A stretch of 64,000 bases of DNA from Paracoccaceae bacterium. GTDB taxonomy: Bacteria; Pseudomonadota; Alphaproteobacteria; Rhodobacterales; Rhodobacteraceae. The position numbers were made by a program, and so were the translations under genes. The stretch spans positions 682,001 to 746,000 of the forward strand of contig JACKKJ010000001.1 in NCBI GenBank assembly GCA_024236495.1. The letters are read 5' to 3'. Positions 18,018-26,982 of this stretch are shown here, piece by piece; positions within the stretch are counted from its first letter, which is position 1, and the number at the start of each line of letters is the position of its first letter. Under the pieces are notes generated by a model. That model ran no database searches. It was not told the DNA's origin and saw only the letters and a list, made by a program, of their open reading frames with translations.

Positions 18018-18067
18018 TTCCGACACTTATTTTGTCGGAATCGCCAGCAGCGACACGCATTGTCGCT
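18018..18067. promoter_or_regulatory. Two inverted repeats upstream of fhs
   Basis: TTCCGACA-N7-TGTCGGAA (18018-18040) and AGCGACA-N5-TGTCGCT (18049-18067) are both perfect, and both have GACA/TGTC cores. They lie 75-125 bases upstream of the fhs start. The first is preceded by GAGAT, making the 13-base word also found upstream of rfbD/degP. They look like regulator binding sites; which protein binds is unknown. Confidence 0.5.
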
Positions 18068-18122
18068 ACCATCCAGCAACAGGTGCAGCGCATAGGAAAC
18101 CCCTTTTCCGATGCACCGCACA

Positions 18123-18920
18123 CTAGACCGACCCAATCGAACCGCGTGTCAGCACGAAGAACAGGCGCCGGAAGGGGAAAAGCACCGATCCGTCCGCCTC
18201 GACCGGGTAGGCGGCGGCCAGTGCCGCCTCGTAGCGGGCAAGAAAGGCGCGCAGTTCGGCGGCGTCGAGCTTTTCGGCGAAAGGGCGCATCGCGGTCGAT
18301 TCGGTGAAGCGGCGCACAGGATGCCCTTCGGCCACCGGGGCAAGGCGCTGGACATAATCGGTTTCCCAGACATCGGCCCGGCCAAGCGGCGACAGCAGGC
18401 GGTGATAGGCGACCGGCGCATCGACCGGCGGAACCCAGCCGGAAAAGTCGAAGCGGTCGGGGAACATCTCTGCCGCGAAGTCGCGCAGGAACCGGTGCGA
18501 CGGCGCGCCGTACTGGCGCGGCATCTGCACCGCAAGAACGCCACCCTCGGGCAGAAGGGCGGCCAATCGGGCGACAAGCCCTTCGTGACCGTCAAGCCAA
18601 TGGAGGGCCGCGTTGGAAAAGATCAGGGCCGGGGCGGCTTCGGGCACCCAGTCATTGATATCCGCTGCCCGGATCGCATCATATGCCCCTGACCGGTCGG
18701 CCTCGGCCAGCATGGCGGGCGAAGCATCGACGCCCACGATGGTGCGGCCCGTGAAACGGTCGCGCAGCGCCGGGCCGACCGACCCGGCCCCGCAGCCCAG
18801 ATCGACGACATCGCCGGCCGGCAAGGCGCCGACACGCCCCAGAAGATCAAGCGCCGGCCTGAGCCGCAGATCGGCGAAACGGGCATATGCCGCGGGGTTC
18901 CAGTCCAGGTTTCCGGTCAT
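18123..18920 (-). CDS. tam: Trans-aconitate 2-methyltransferase
   Basis: A 265-residue SAM-dependent methyltransferase. Motif I is VVDLGCGAGSVGPAL (about 38-52), motif II includes VGVDASPAML, and FSNAALHWLDGH and LAVQMPRQYGAPSH are the segments typical of Tam. The enzyme detoxifies trans-aconitate, an inhibitor of aconitase, by methylation in the cytosol. No tight operon partner. A related class I methyltransferase with another substrate is possible. Confidence 0.8.
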   Translation of the reverse strand: MTGNLDWNPAAYARFADLRLRPALDLLGRVGALPAGDVVDLGCGAGSVGPALRDRFTGRTIVGVDASPAMLAEADRSGAYDAIRAADINDWVPEAAPALIFSNAALHWLDGHEGLVARLAALLPEGGVLAVQMPRQYGAPSHRFLRDFAAEMFPDRFDFSGWVPPVDAPVAYHRLLSPLGRADVWETDYVQRLAPVAEGHPVRRFTESTAMRPFAEKLDAAELRAFLARYEAALAAAYPVEADGSVLFPFRRLFFVLTRGSIGSV

Positions 18921-19066
18921 CTGGCGCGGGCTCTCATCTGATCTGTGCTCCCCGGGTCGGGCCGCCGTCAGGGCGGTGTCGGACGAAACGCCAGGGGGGT
19001 TGGCACCGGTCGCGCAAGGCGCGCATCGCGGCCCGCTGCCTGGCCCATCCCGCCGTCTTCACAGGA

Positions 19067-19086
19067 AAGGCCCCCGAAGGGGCCTT
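19067..19086 (-). terminator. Terminator downstream of ftsH
   Basis: AAGGCCCC pairs with GGGGCCTT around a four-base TTCG loop (minus strand), followed by TTTCC. It lies 20 bases beyond the ftsH stop and probably ends the long Tol-Pal/tilS/ftsH run. Confidence 0.6.
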
Positions 19087-19105
19087 CCGAAAGGTTCTTG
19101 TCGCC

Positions 19106-21022
19106 TCAGGCCGAAGGTTCGGGCTCCATCCCGCCTTTCGGCGTGCGCGGCTTCGTCTTCGGGATCGCGGTGACGCTTGGTGCGGCGCTTTCCTCGGTCT
19201 TGTCACCTTCGCCTTCGCCGTCGCCGGGTTGCGGCGGATCGCCCCGCATCACGCGCTTGATCTCTTCGCCGGTCAGCGTCTCGTATTCCAGAAGGCCCTG
19301 CGCCAGACGCTCGAATTCCTCGGCGTTCTCCTCGATGATGCGGGATGCGTTGGCGTAGCCCTCGTCGATGAAGCGCTTGACCTCTTCCTCGATCAGTTCC
19401 TTGGTATGCGCCGAAACCGAGAAACCGCCGGTATTGCCACGATAGCCCTCGTGCGCCTCGGAATAGTCGATGTTGCCGACCTTGTCGGACATGCCCCAGC
19501 GCATGACCATCGCCCGCGCAAGGCTTGACGCCTGCTGGATGTCGCCGACCGGGCCGGAGGAGACGCTGTCGGGGCCGTATTTGTAGATCTCGGCCGCCTT
19601 GCCCGCCATGGTCATGGCGATCTTTTCGCGCGCCTCATCCTTGAGCATCTGCAGCTTGTCCATCTCGGGCAGGCTGACGACCATGCCAAGGGCGCCGCCA
19701 CGCGGAATGATCGTCGCCTTGTAGACCGGGTCGGTCTTCGTCAGCTTGAGGCCGACGATGGCGTGCCCCGCCTCGTGATAGGCGGTCTTTTCCTTCTGTT
19801 CCTGCGTCATGACCATCGACCGGCGTTCGGCGCCCATCATGACCTTGTCCTTGGCGCTTTCGAAATCCTCCATGGTCACGAACCGACGGCCAACGCGCGC
19901 GGCCATCAGGGCGGCCTCGTTCACCAGGTTGGCCAGGTCGGCGCCCGAAAAGCCCGGCGTGCCGCGCGCGATGATGCGCAGGTCAACATTCGGCCCCAGC
20001 GGCACCTTGCGGGCATGCACGCCCAGGATCTTTTCGCGTCCCTTGATGTCGGGGTTGGGAACGGTGATCTGGCGATCGAAGCGGCCCGGGCGCAACAGCG
20101 CGGGGTCCAGAACGTCGCGGCGGTTGGTGGCTGCGACGATGATAACACCTTCGTTGGCATCAAAGCCGTCCATCTCGACCAGAAGCTGGTTCAGCGTCTG
20201 TTCGCGTTCGTCGTTGCCGCCGCCGATACCGACGCCACGCGCCCTGCCCACCGCGTCGATTTCGTCGATGAAGACGATGCAGGGGGCGTTCTTCTTGGCC
20301 TGTTCGAACATGTCGCGCACGCGGGACGCGCCGACACCCACAAACATCTCGACGAAGTCGGAGCCGGAGATGGTGAAGAAGGGCACCCCCGCCTCACCGG
20401 CGATGGCGCGCGCCAGAAGCGTCTTGCCGGTGCCCGGAGGGCCGACCAGAAGCGCGCCCTTCGGGATCTTGCCGCCGAGGCGCGAGAATTTCTGCGGGTT
20501 CCTGAGGAACTCCACGATCTCCTCCAGCTCCTCCTTGGCCTCGTCGATGCCGGCCACGTCGTCGAAGGTCACGCGTCCCTGACGTTCGGTCAGAAGCTTG
20601 GCCCTGCTCTTGCCGAAGCCCATGGCCCCGCCCTTCCCGCCGCCCTGCATCCGGTTCATGAAGAAGATCCAGACGCCGATCAGCACAAGGAACGGAAGCC
20701 AGAACCCGAAGAGCGAAAGGAAGCCCGACTGTTCCTGCCGCTTCGCGGTCACGTCCACGTTCTTGGCGATCAACTGGTCGGCGATCGACTCGCCCGCAGG
20801 ACGGACGGTGACAAGCTGCTTGCCGTCGGTCGTGCGGATCTGCACGGTCTCGCCATCGAGGACGACGCTTTCAACCTCGCCCTTGTCGACCCGATCCATG
20901 AACTGGGAATAGGAAATCGTGCTGCCGCCGACGCTGGTCGGATCGCCCTTGAAGAGCGTGAACAGCGCCAGGACCAGCAGAAAGAGCACGACCCAGAAGG
21001 CCAGGTTTCTAGCGTTACCCAA
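19106..21022 (-). CDS. ftsH: ATP-dependent zinc metalloprotease FtsH
   Basis: A 638-residue inner-membrane AAA+ protease for membrane-protein quality control and regulatory turnover. Two N-terminal membrane helices (about 7-24 and 103-122) flank the periplasmic domain. Walker A is GPPGTGKT (194-201), Walker B VFIDEID, the SRH region RPGRFDRQI, and the zinc site HEAGH near residue 418. The start codon is TTG at 21022, supported by GGAGGT upstream and by the family N terminus (GNARN-x-AFW). It follows tilS by 98 bases, a known alphaproteobacterial arrangement. Confidence 0.96.
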   Translation of the reverse strand: MGNARNLAFWVVLFLLVLALFTLFKGDPTSVGGSTISYSQFMDRVDKGEVESVVLDGETVQIRTTDGKQLVTVRPAGESIADQLIAKNVDVTAKRQEQSGFLSLFGFWLPFLVLIGVWIFFMNRMQGGGKGGAMGFGKSRAKLLTERQGRVTFDDVAGIDEAKEELEEIVEFLRNPQKFSRLGGKIPKGALLVGPPGTGKTLLARAIAGEAGVPFFTISGSDFVEMFVGVGASRVRDMFEQAKKNAPCIVFIDEIDAVGRARGVGIGGGNDEREQTLNQLLVEMDGFDANEGVIIVAATNRRDVLDPALLRPGRFDRQITVPNPDIKGREKILGVHARKVPLGPNVDLRIIARGTPGFSGADLANLVNEAALMAARVGRRFVTMEDFESAKDKVMMGAERRSMVMTQEQKEKTAYHEAGHAIVGLKLTKTDPVYKATIIPRGGALGMVVSLPEMDKLQMLKDEAREKIAMTMAGKAAEIYKYGPDSVSSGPVGDIQQASSLARAMVMRWGMSDKVGNIDYSEAHEGYRGNTGGFSVSAHTKELIEEEVKRFIDEGYANASRIIEENAEEFERLAQGLLEYETLTGEEIKRVMRGDPPQPGDGEGEGDKTEESAAPSVTAIPKTKPRTPKGGMEPEPSA

Positions 21023-21120
21023 AGGGCACCTCCAACAAATCTGTTTCCCGCATGCGCGCAGCGTCCCCGCAAGCGCGCACGGCGGGCTTGCCTTCTAAAA
21101 TAGAGATATGCCGGTCAGGT

Positions 21121-22374
21121 TCAATGCGCGAAAATCGCCGGAATGAAGCTTGTCGCGTCGAATACCGGCTCTGCGTGCCAACTATCGCCGGAACCGGCCA
21201 CCGGTGCGGCGACAAGCCGCGCGCCCGACCATAGGGCGGGCGATGCGATCAGCGTCGCATGGGGCAGGCCCGAACCGCGCGGATTTTCCAGCATCCCAAG
21301 CCCGACGGGCCCGAGCGCGCGCACCTCGGCGCCCTCGGGGGCCGGGCCCAGGATGCGCCAGCGCCGGTCCCAGACCGCACCCGGCGCGGCCGTCAGCCCG
21401 GCGACGGCGCGATATTCCCGCGTCACCCGGATCGCACGCGGCCCCGCCGACAGGACCGCCCCGGCCAGCGTGCGCCGGCTGCCCCGGCCCATGGCCTCCA
21501 GCGCCTCGGACAGGGGGGCAAACCGGGGCCGGTACGCGGCCGCTGTCACCCAGCGGACCGCGTGCGACAGCAGGCGCAGACGAATTTCCTCTGGCGCGGC
21601 CTCGAAGGCCGGGCGCGCGATGATCACGTCGCCCGCCTCTATCCGGCAGGCGGACCGGGCAAGGTCGGCGGTCGCCATATCCAGCGCCGCGCGCGCCCGC
21701 GCCATATGCGCGGCGGTGCCGGCCAACCCCGCGGCGTCAAGACCAAGTGGCGCCAGCACGGCGAGCGCCTTTCGGGCCTTTACCCGGTCATAGCTGTCGT
21801 CGGCATTGGTCGGATCCTCGGACCAGCCGACGCCGCGGCGGACAAGGACATCGCGCAATTCTTCCCGCGATGCCTGCAGAAGCGGGCGCAGCCAGTCGAT
21901 GCCCAGCGCGTGCCGCCGGGGCGCCATCCCGGACAGGCCGTCCACGCCCGACCCCCGCGCCAGCCGCAAGAGAACCGTCTCGGCCTGGTCGTCGCGGGTG
22001 TGGGCCAGCGCCACCGCGCCGATGCCCAGACCGCTTGCCCAGCCGGCGATCAGATTCTGCCGCGCGCGCCGCGCCTGGTCGGGCAGGTTGCCGGTCCCGT
22101 CCCAGCCGTCCCAGCGGCAGATCGTGTGGCTGACGCCAAGCCGCGCGCAAAGCGCCGCGACCGAACGCGCCTCGCCTGCCGCTTCGGGTCGCAGGCCGTG
22201 ATCGACGGTCACCGCGGCCAGGTCCGGCCCGCCGGTGCCGCGCAGGTCGGCCAGCAGGCACAGTAGCGCGGTTGAATCGCTGCCGCCGGAAACGGCAACG
22301 CCCAGGCGGTCGGACCGCCCGGGCGCAAGGAAATCCCGCAGATCCGCCAGAAGACGGCTGTCGTTCCCGGTCAC
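21121..22374 (-). CDS. tilS: tRNA(Ile)-lysidine synthase
   Basis: It modifies the wobble cytidine of the CAU-anticodon isoleucine tRNA to lysidine so that it reads AUA. The PP-loop SGGSDS is near residues 29-34, followed by DHGLR, HTRDDQAET and RPLL in family order. The C-terminal part is shorter and less conserved. The GTG at 22374 overlaps the cpoB stop as GTGA and is the favoured start; a GTG six bases further upstream is also in frame. About 417 residues. Confidence 0.9.
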   Translation of the reverse strand: MTGNDSRLLADLRDFLAPGRSDRLGVAVSGGSDSTALLCLLADLRGTGGPDLAAVTVDHGLRPEAAGEARSVAALCARLGVSHTICRWDGWDGTGNLPDQARRARQNLIAGWASGLGIGAVALAHTRDDQAETVLLRLARGSGVDGLSGMAPRRHALGIDWLRPLLQASREELRDVLVRRGVGWSEDPTNADDSYDRVKARKALAVLAPLGLDAAGLAGTAAHMARARAALDMATADLARSACRIEAGDVIIARPAFEAAPEEIRLRLLSHAVRWVTAAAYRPRFAPLSEALEAMGRGSRRTLAGAVLSAGPRAIRVTREYRAVAGLTAAPGAVWDRRWRILGPAPEGAEVRALGPVGLGMLENPRGSGLPHATLIASPALWSGARLVAAPVAGSGDSWHAEPVFDATSFIPAIFAH

Positions 22375-23219
22375 TGGCACCCGAGGGTTTGCATCGTCGA
22401 AGTCGCCTCGGCGGCCTCGGGGGCGTTCGGGAACCGGCGCGGCACCTCGCCCAGCGTCACGCAGGCTTCCTGCACCTGGCCCAGAAGACCGAGCGCCGCG
22501 CCAAGCCGGAAGAGCGCGGCCGGCGCCATCGGCCCGTCGGGCGCGCCGGAGAACGCGTCAAGATAAGCACGCGCCGCGCCCGATGTATCGCCCAGACCGG
22601 CCATCGCCTCGCCCCGCAGGAAATGCGCGTTGCCGGTCAGCGGGCTGCCCGGATAGGCATTGGCGAAGGCCGCGAAACCATCGGCCGCGGCCTGGTATTC
22701 GCCGCCATCCAGCGCCGCCTTCGCGCGGTCGAAATCCGCCTGTTCGCTGATCGCCAGTTCGGGCGTGCCGCCATTGGACGCCGGGGCTTCGGGGACGGAC
22801 GGCGCGGCCGGCGCAACCGCAGCACCGCCACCGCCAGCGGCCCCGCCCAGCATGCCGGTGATGGGCATGTTCGACACGTCGCAGCCGTCTTCCAGCTCGC
22901 AGATGCGGAACTCCAGATCGCCGATCCGGTTCGTGCCGTCCGCGACGACGCGGTCGACCCGGTTCTGAAGCTCCTCGGTCCGCGCGGTCAGCCGGACGAT
23001 CTCGGCCTCCATCGCGTTCATCCGGTCAAGCGCGCCGGTCCCGCCCGCCGCCTGCATCGCGGATTGCCCGCCCGCGACAAGTTCACCGCGCAACGACTGC
23101 AGATCCTGGGCGAGCCGCATCAGCTCTGCCCTCAGGTCAGCCAGCGTTTCGGCATTCTGCGCGGCGACGGGCAAGGCCGCCGCCGCAATGAGGGAGGAAA
23201 GGACCAGCGCCCGGATCAT
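22371..23219 (-). CDS. cpoB: Cell division coordinator CpoB (Tol-Pal protein YbgF)
   Basis: A 282-residue periplasmic protein. A signal peptide (about 1-20, ending VAAQ) is followed by a coiled coil (about 24-95) that trimerises and contacts TolA. An Ala/Gly/Pro linker leads into TPR repeats from about residue 150 to the end (FDRAKAALDGGEYQAAADGF, YPGSPLTGNAHFLRGEA). In enterobacteria it links Tol-Pal with peptidoglycan synthesis during constriction. It lies 13 bases after pal and overlaps tilS by four bases. Confidence 0.92.
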   Translation of the reverse strand: MIRALVLSSLIAAAALPVAAQNAETLADLRAELMRLAQDLQSLRGELVAGGQSAMQAAGGTGALDRMNAMEAEIVRLTARTEELQNRVDRVVADGTNRIGDLEFRICELEDGCDVSNMPITGMLGGAAGGGGAAVAPAAPSVPEAPASNGGTPELAISEQADFDRAKAALDGGEYQAAADGFAAFANAYPGSPLTGNAHFLRGEAMAGLGDTSGAARAYLDAFSGAPDGPMAPAALFRLGAALGLLGQVQEACVTLGEVPRRFPNAPEAAEATSTMQTLGCQ

Positions 23220-23232
23220 GTCGCCTTCCGGA

Positions 23233-23754
23233 TCAGACGCCGCCGCCGACGGTGATCACCGTCACCGCACGCCGGTTCTGCGCATAGCACGCCTCGTCCG
23301 AACAGATGGCGAGCGGGCGTTCCTTGCCGTAGGACACCGTCCGCAGGCGCGCCGGCGAAACGCCCTGCGCGATCAGGAATTCCTGCACGGCAGCGGCGCG
23401 GCGCGCGCCCAGCGCGATGTTGTATTCGCGGGTGCCCTGTTCGTCGGCATGACCTTCGACCACGGCGCTGTATTGCGGATGCTGGTTCATCCACTGCGCC
23501 TGGCCGGCCAGGACATTCTGCGATTCCGGCGTCAGGGTCGACTGATCGACGGCAAACCGCACGGTGTCACCGATGGTCTGGTTGAAATACGCCGGAGAGT
23601 TCGGGTCGTTCGGATCGCCAAGCGATGCCGCGGTGATGCCGCCTGCCCCGCCCGCGCCACCGGCGCCGCCGCCCGCGCCGAAACGGTCGGGGTTGTTACA
23701 GGCCGACACGCCCAGCGCACCTGCCAGAAGAAGGATCATCGAGAACTTGTTCAT
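23233..23754 (-). CDS. pal: Peptidoglycan-associated lipoprotein Pal
   Basis: A 173-residue outer-membrane lipoprotein. The signal peptide ends in the lipobox VSAC (Cys19). A short Gly/Ala-rich tether (about 27-40) leads into the OmpA-like peptidoglycan-binding domain (about 65-170) with VEGHADEQGTREYNIALGA, whose Asp and Arg bind diaminopimelate. It anchors the outer membrane and is retrieved by TolB/TolA at division sites. The tether is encoded by a GGCGG-type low-complexity tract, not a CRISPR or transposon feature. Confidence 0.96.
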   Translation of the reverse strand: MNKFSMILLLAGALGVSACNNPDRFGAGGGAGGAGGAGGITAASLGDPNDPNSPAYFNQTIGDTVRFAVDQSTLTPESQNVLAGQAQWMNQHPQYSAVVEGHADEQGTREYNIALGARRAAAVQEFLIAQGVSPARLRTVSYGKERPLAICSDEACYAQNRRAVTVITVGGGV

Positions 23755-23841
23755 TTCACTGCCGCCTCTTGTTTATGGCTCGATGGCCGTTACCTTATCA
23801 TTCCGCCCGGCGCTTGGGAACGCCGCGCGGCAGTCTTCGTG

Positions 23842-25173
23842 TCAGGGCAACAGCGGCGACCACGCCGGGTCCGACGCCGCCCCCTCTGTCGGGACCGCAC
23901 GCAGGTTCCGCCCGGAAATATCGACCGAGTATAGCTGCGCCGAACCGCCCGCGCCCGCGCTTTCCCGGGTGAACATGATGACGCGCCCATTGGGGGCCCA
24001 GGTCGGGCCCTCGTCCAGGAAGGACGCAGTCAAGAGCCGTTCCTCGCTGCCGTCGGCGCGCATGACGCCGATATGAAAGCGGCCAGCGTTCTGCTTGGTG
24101 AACGCGATCAGGTCGCCGCGCGGGCTCCAGACCGGGGTGCCATAGCGCCCCTCGCCGAAGCTGATGCGCGTCGGTTCCCCGCCGCTTACAGGCATGACGT
24201 AAAGCTGTTGCGTCCCCGACCGGTCGCTTTCGAAGACAACGCGCGTGCCGTCGGGCGAAAACGAAGGTGCCGTCTCGATCGAGGGTGCGTTGGTCAGCCT
24301 GACCGGCTGGTTCGACCCGAGCGCCAGGGCGTAAAGGTCCGTGTTGCCGCCCTGTTCGACCGAATAGATCACCGTTCCGCCATCGGGCGAAAAGCGCGGC
24401 GCGAAGGTCATGTTGCCCGACAGGTCCGCAAGCGGCTGGGAGGTCACCGATGCAATGTCGAGCATCTTGATCCGCGGAAAGCCGGTCTCATAGGAGGTGA
24501 ACAGAACCCGGCTTCCGTCGGGCGAAAAGCGCGGCGCCAGGACGATGGCCGAACTGTCGGTCAGATATTGCACGTTGGCGCCGTCGTAGTCCATGATCGC
24601 CAGCCGCTTCAGCCGCGCGTCCTTCGGCCCGCTTTCGGACACGAAGACCACCCGGCTGTCGAAATAGCCGCTTTCGCCGGTGATCCGGGCATAGACCTGG
24701 TCGGCCACCTTGTGCGCGATCCGCCGCCAGTTCGCGGACCCGCCGCCGAACTGGAGCCCGTCGCCCATGGGCTGCCCCGAGAACACGTCGAAAAGCCGGA
24801 ACTTGACGTTCAGCCGCCCGTCGGAGCCAAGCGCCACCGACCCGGTAACAAGCGCCTGCGCGTTGATCGCCTTCCAGTCCGCGTAGGACACCGGCGCGTC
24901 GAAGTTCGAGATGCGCGCGATATGCGCCGATTGCGGGATCTCCCGGAAAAGCCCAGTCCCGGCAAGATCCGCCGCCACCACGCGGGTGATCTGGTCGGCG
25001 AATTCCGCCGCCGAGGGGTTTTCGGCGATGAAGGCGGGTGCAGCGAAGGGAAGGGGTTCGATCACCCCTTCCTCGATGACGATCCGCAGCGGGCCATCCT
25101 GCGCCAGCACGGGCATCGCGTTGAAACCGATGGCGGCGAGCGCCAGGCAAAGGGTACGCAGCATCACGGACAT
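23842..25173 (-). CDS. tolB: Tol-Pal system periplasmic protein TolB
   Basis: A 443-residue periplasmic beta-propeller that binds Pal and is displaced by TolA. A signal peptide (residues 1-24, ending VLAQ) precedes the N-terminal domain (about 30-165). The six-blade propeller shows repeated F-SPDG-x2-V/I strands (FSPDGSRVLFTS, FSPDGGTVIYS, FSPDGTRVVFES). The start follows GGAGGAAGA. It is 87 bases upstream of pal and 127 bases downstream of tolA; the latter gap could hold an internal promoter. Confidence 0.96.
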   Translation of the reverse strand: MSVMLRTLCLALAAIGFNAMPVLAQDGPLRIVIEEGVIEPLPFAAPAFIAENPSAAEFADQITRVVAADLAGTGLFREIPQSAHIARISNFDAPVSYADWKAINAQALVTGSVALGSDGRLNVKFRLFDVFSGQPMGDGLQFGGGSANWRRIAHKVADQVYARITGESGYFDSRVVFVSESGPKDARLKRLAIMDYDGANVQYLTDSSAIVLAPRFSPDGSRVLFTSYETGFPRIKMLDIASVTSQPLADLSGNMTFAPRFSPDGGTVIYSVEQGGNTDLYALALGSNQPVRLTNAPSIETAPSFSPDGTRVVFESDRSGTQQLYVMPVSGGEPTRISFGEGRYGTPVWSPRGDLIAFTKQNAGRFHIGVMRADGSEERLLTASFLDEGPTWAPNGRVIMFTRESAGAGGSAQLYSVDISGRNLRAVPTEGAASDPAWSPLLP

Positions 25174-25300
25174 TCTTCCTCCGGCCGGGGGTGGATCGGG
25201 TTCTGCGATGTCCTTCCGGTCATCGCAATCGGGGCCGCTTCGCGCAAGCCCGGTGTTGGTCCTTGGGCGGGGCTCCGCCAGTCGGATAACGGCGTCGTGA

Positions 25301-26494
25301 TCATCTGAGCCTCATCTTCTCGGGGTTGAAGACGATCTCGATGACCTTCCACTGCTCGTATTTCTCGCGCGGAAGGGGATAGCCATCCCCCGCGCAGCGC
25401 AAGATCGCGCGGCGCCCGGCCTCGAACGCCTGCCGTGCCGACGCCTCGTTTCCGCCGTCGTAGCTGACCATGCGGATCGACCCGGAATCGGGGCGCCCGT
25501 CGGGTGACATCGCGACCGAAACGGTGACGATCGTACGCAGCGCGTCGGTAGAAAGCGCGCCGACGTTCCAGCACTGCTTGACCGCGACGACGAGCGCATC
25601 CTTCTCGCCGCCCGTCATCGGCGGGCCGGAGGGCGCGGTGCCGGTGCCCGGCGCTGGTTCGTCCGAAGCGGCCCCCGCCAACGCCTCTGCCAGCGCGTCA
25701 GCGACGGCATCGGACTGCGTGGGCTTTTCGGCCTCGGCCGCGGGTGCAGCGGGCCTTGCCGCTGCGGTTTCCGGCTGCGCCTCCGGTTTTTTCGGCTTCT
25801 CGGGGCGTGCCTTCGGCCGGGCCGATGTCAGCGGCGCGGCCGAGGTGATCTTCTCGGGGTCCTTGTTTTCTTCGGTTTCCAGAACCTCGCCCGCCTCTTC
25901 GGGCGCGGCGGCCTCCACAGTCTCCTGCGGCTGCGCCTCTTCGGCCGGGGCCTCGACCGTCTGCTCCACCACCTCCGGCGCGGGGGCCGCGTCGGGTTCG
26001 GGCGCCTCGGTCGGCACCGGAGCCACGCGCGGGGCTGGCCGGGGCGTGGGCTTGGGCGCAACTTCGGTCAGGAGCGTTGCGGCCGGTTCTTCCGAGGGCG
26101 GCATGATCGGGGTCGGCGGCGTATCGGTCACCTCCGCCACCGGCGGGGTCAGTTCGGCCACGTCCGGCGAAACGTCCGGTTCCGGTTCCGCCACCGGCGG
26201 CTCGGGCGTCACGGTTTCGGGTTGCGCCTCCTCGACCGGCGCGGGGGCGGGTTCCTCTGCCGCGGGCGGCTCGGGAAGCGAGGGTTGGGCGGGCGTCTCT
26301 TCCGGTGCACGGGGCGCCGCCGCGACCATCGCATCGTATTCCGCCGACGAGATCAGCGACACTTCGGTCGTCACCGATGTCGCCGGCAGGTCGTGCGAAA
26401 AGAAGATTCCGCCCACAAGCAGCCAAAGAATCGCGCCAAGGTGCATCCCGGCCGATACGATGAAACCGATGCGTTCGGATCTGCGCCGGGGCAT
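25301..26494 (-). CDS. tolA: TolA-like energy transducer
   Basis: A 397-residue inner-membrane protein. One N-terminal helix (about 9-32) follows a basic RRRSER start. A long Pro/Glu/Ala-rich middle (about 55-290, many PEPPVAEPEP-like runs) probably spans the periplasm. The C-terminal domain (about 300-397) has KQCWNVG, TVSVAMSPDGRPDSGSIRM and AILRCAGDGYPLP, as in TolA/TonB-type domains. It transmits the proton-motive force captured by TolQR to TolB-Pal. The middle region varies widely among relatives, so alignment rests on the ends and on gene order. Confidence 0.88.
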   Translation of the reverse strand: MPRRRSERIGFIVSAGMHLGAILWLLVGGIFFSHDLPATSVTTEVSLISSAEYDAMVAAAPRAPEETPAQPSLPEPPAAEEPAPAPVEEAQPETVTPEPPVAEPEPDVSPDVAELTPPVAEVTDTPPTPIMPPSEEPAATLLTEVAPKPTPRPAPRVAPVPTEAPEPDAAPAPEVVEQTVEAPAEEAQPQETVEAAAPEEAGEVLETEENKDPEKITSAAPLTSARPKARPEKPKKPEAQPETAAARPAAPAAEAEKPTQSDAVADALAEALAGAASDEPAPGTGTAPSGPPMTGGEKDALVVAVKQCWNVGALSTDALRTIVTVSVAMSPDGRPDSGSIRMVSYDGGNEASARQAFEAGRRAILRCAGDGYPLPREKYEQWKVIEIVFNPEKMRLR

Positions 26495-26499
26495 CTGCC

Positions 26500-26979
26500 C
26501 TAGTTCCCGCCCTGACCGCCGAAGCGCGGCCCGCCCGCGTCCGTCACCAGCACGATATTTGCGAACCCGGCCGAATTCAGCGCCCCCATGACCTGCACCA
26601 CCCGTTCATAGGGAATGGTGCCGTCGGCGCGCAGGAACAGCTTGTCGCTCGTGCGTTCCGCCGAAATCGCCATGAGCTTGGCGATCAGCTCGCCCTCGGC
26701 GATCGGTTCGTTCTGGATCGAAATGGCCCCGTCCGCCTGAACCGAGATCGTCAGCGGCTCTTCCTGTTCGGTGGGCACGGCCTGCGCGGCGGTCTTCGGG
26801 AGGTCAAGGGGAACGCCCACCACCTGCAGGGGCGACGCCACCATGAAGATCACCAGAAGCACCAGCATCACGTCCACGAAGGGCGTGACGTTGATCTCGC
26901 TCATCATGCTCGACCGGCCGCGACGGCCACGGCGGCGATGCCGCCCGCCCCCGCCGCCCTTCATGACACCCGCCCCCAT
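26500..26979 (-). CDS. tolR: Biopolymer transport protein TolR
   Basis: A 159-residue ExbD/TolR protein. A basic, Gly-rich N terminus is followed by SEINVTPFVDVMLVLLVIFM, one membrane helix carrying the proton-relay aspartate (Asp36). The periplasmic domain follows (about 60-150). It forms the ion-driven motor with TolQ. Spacing is tight: three bases after tolQ and five before tolA. Confidence 0.95.
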   Translation of the reverse strand: MGAGVMKGGGGGRHRRRGRRGRSSMMSEINVTPFVDVMLVLLVIFMVASPLQVVGVPLDLPKTAAQAVPTEQEEPLTISVQADGAISIQNEPIAEGELIAKLMAISAERTSDKLFLRADGTIPYERVVQVMGALNSAGFANIVLVTDAGGPRFGGQGGN

Positions 26980-26982
26980 GGC

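Noticed and set aside
15390..18095. A 901-codon plus-strand open frame
   Set aside because: It is antisense to fhs, chorismate mutase and folD. No motif and typical shadow composition.
23620..23690. Short GGCGG-type tandem repeat
   Set aside because: It encodes the Gly/Ala tether of Pal and is not a CRISPR or intergenic repeat.
25640..26330. Repetitive Pro/Glu/Ala coding stretch
   Set aside because: It is the normal low-complexity middle domain of TolA.
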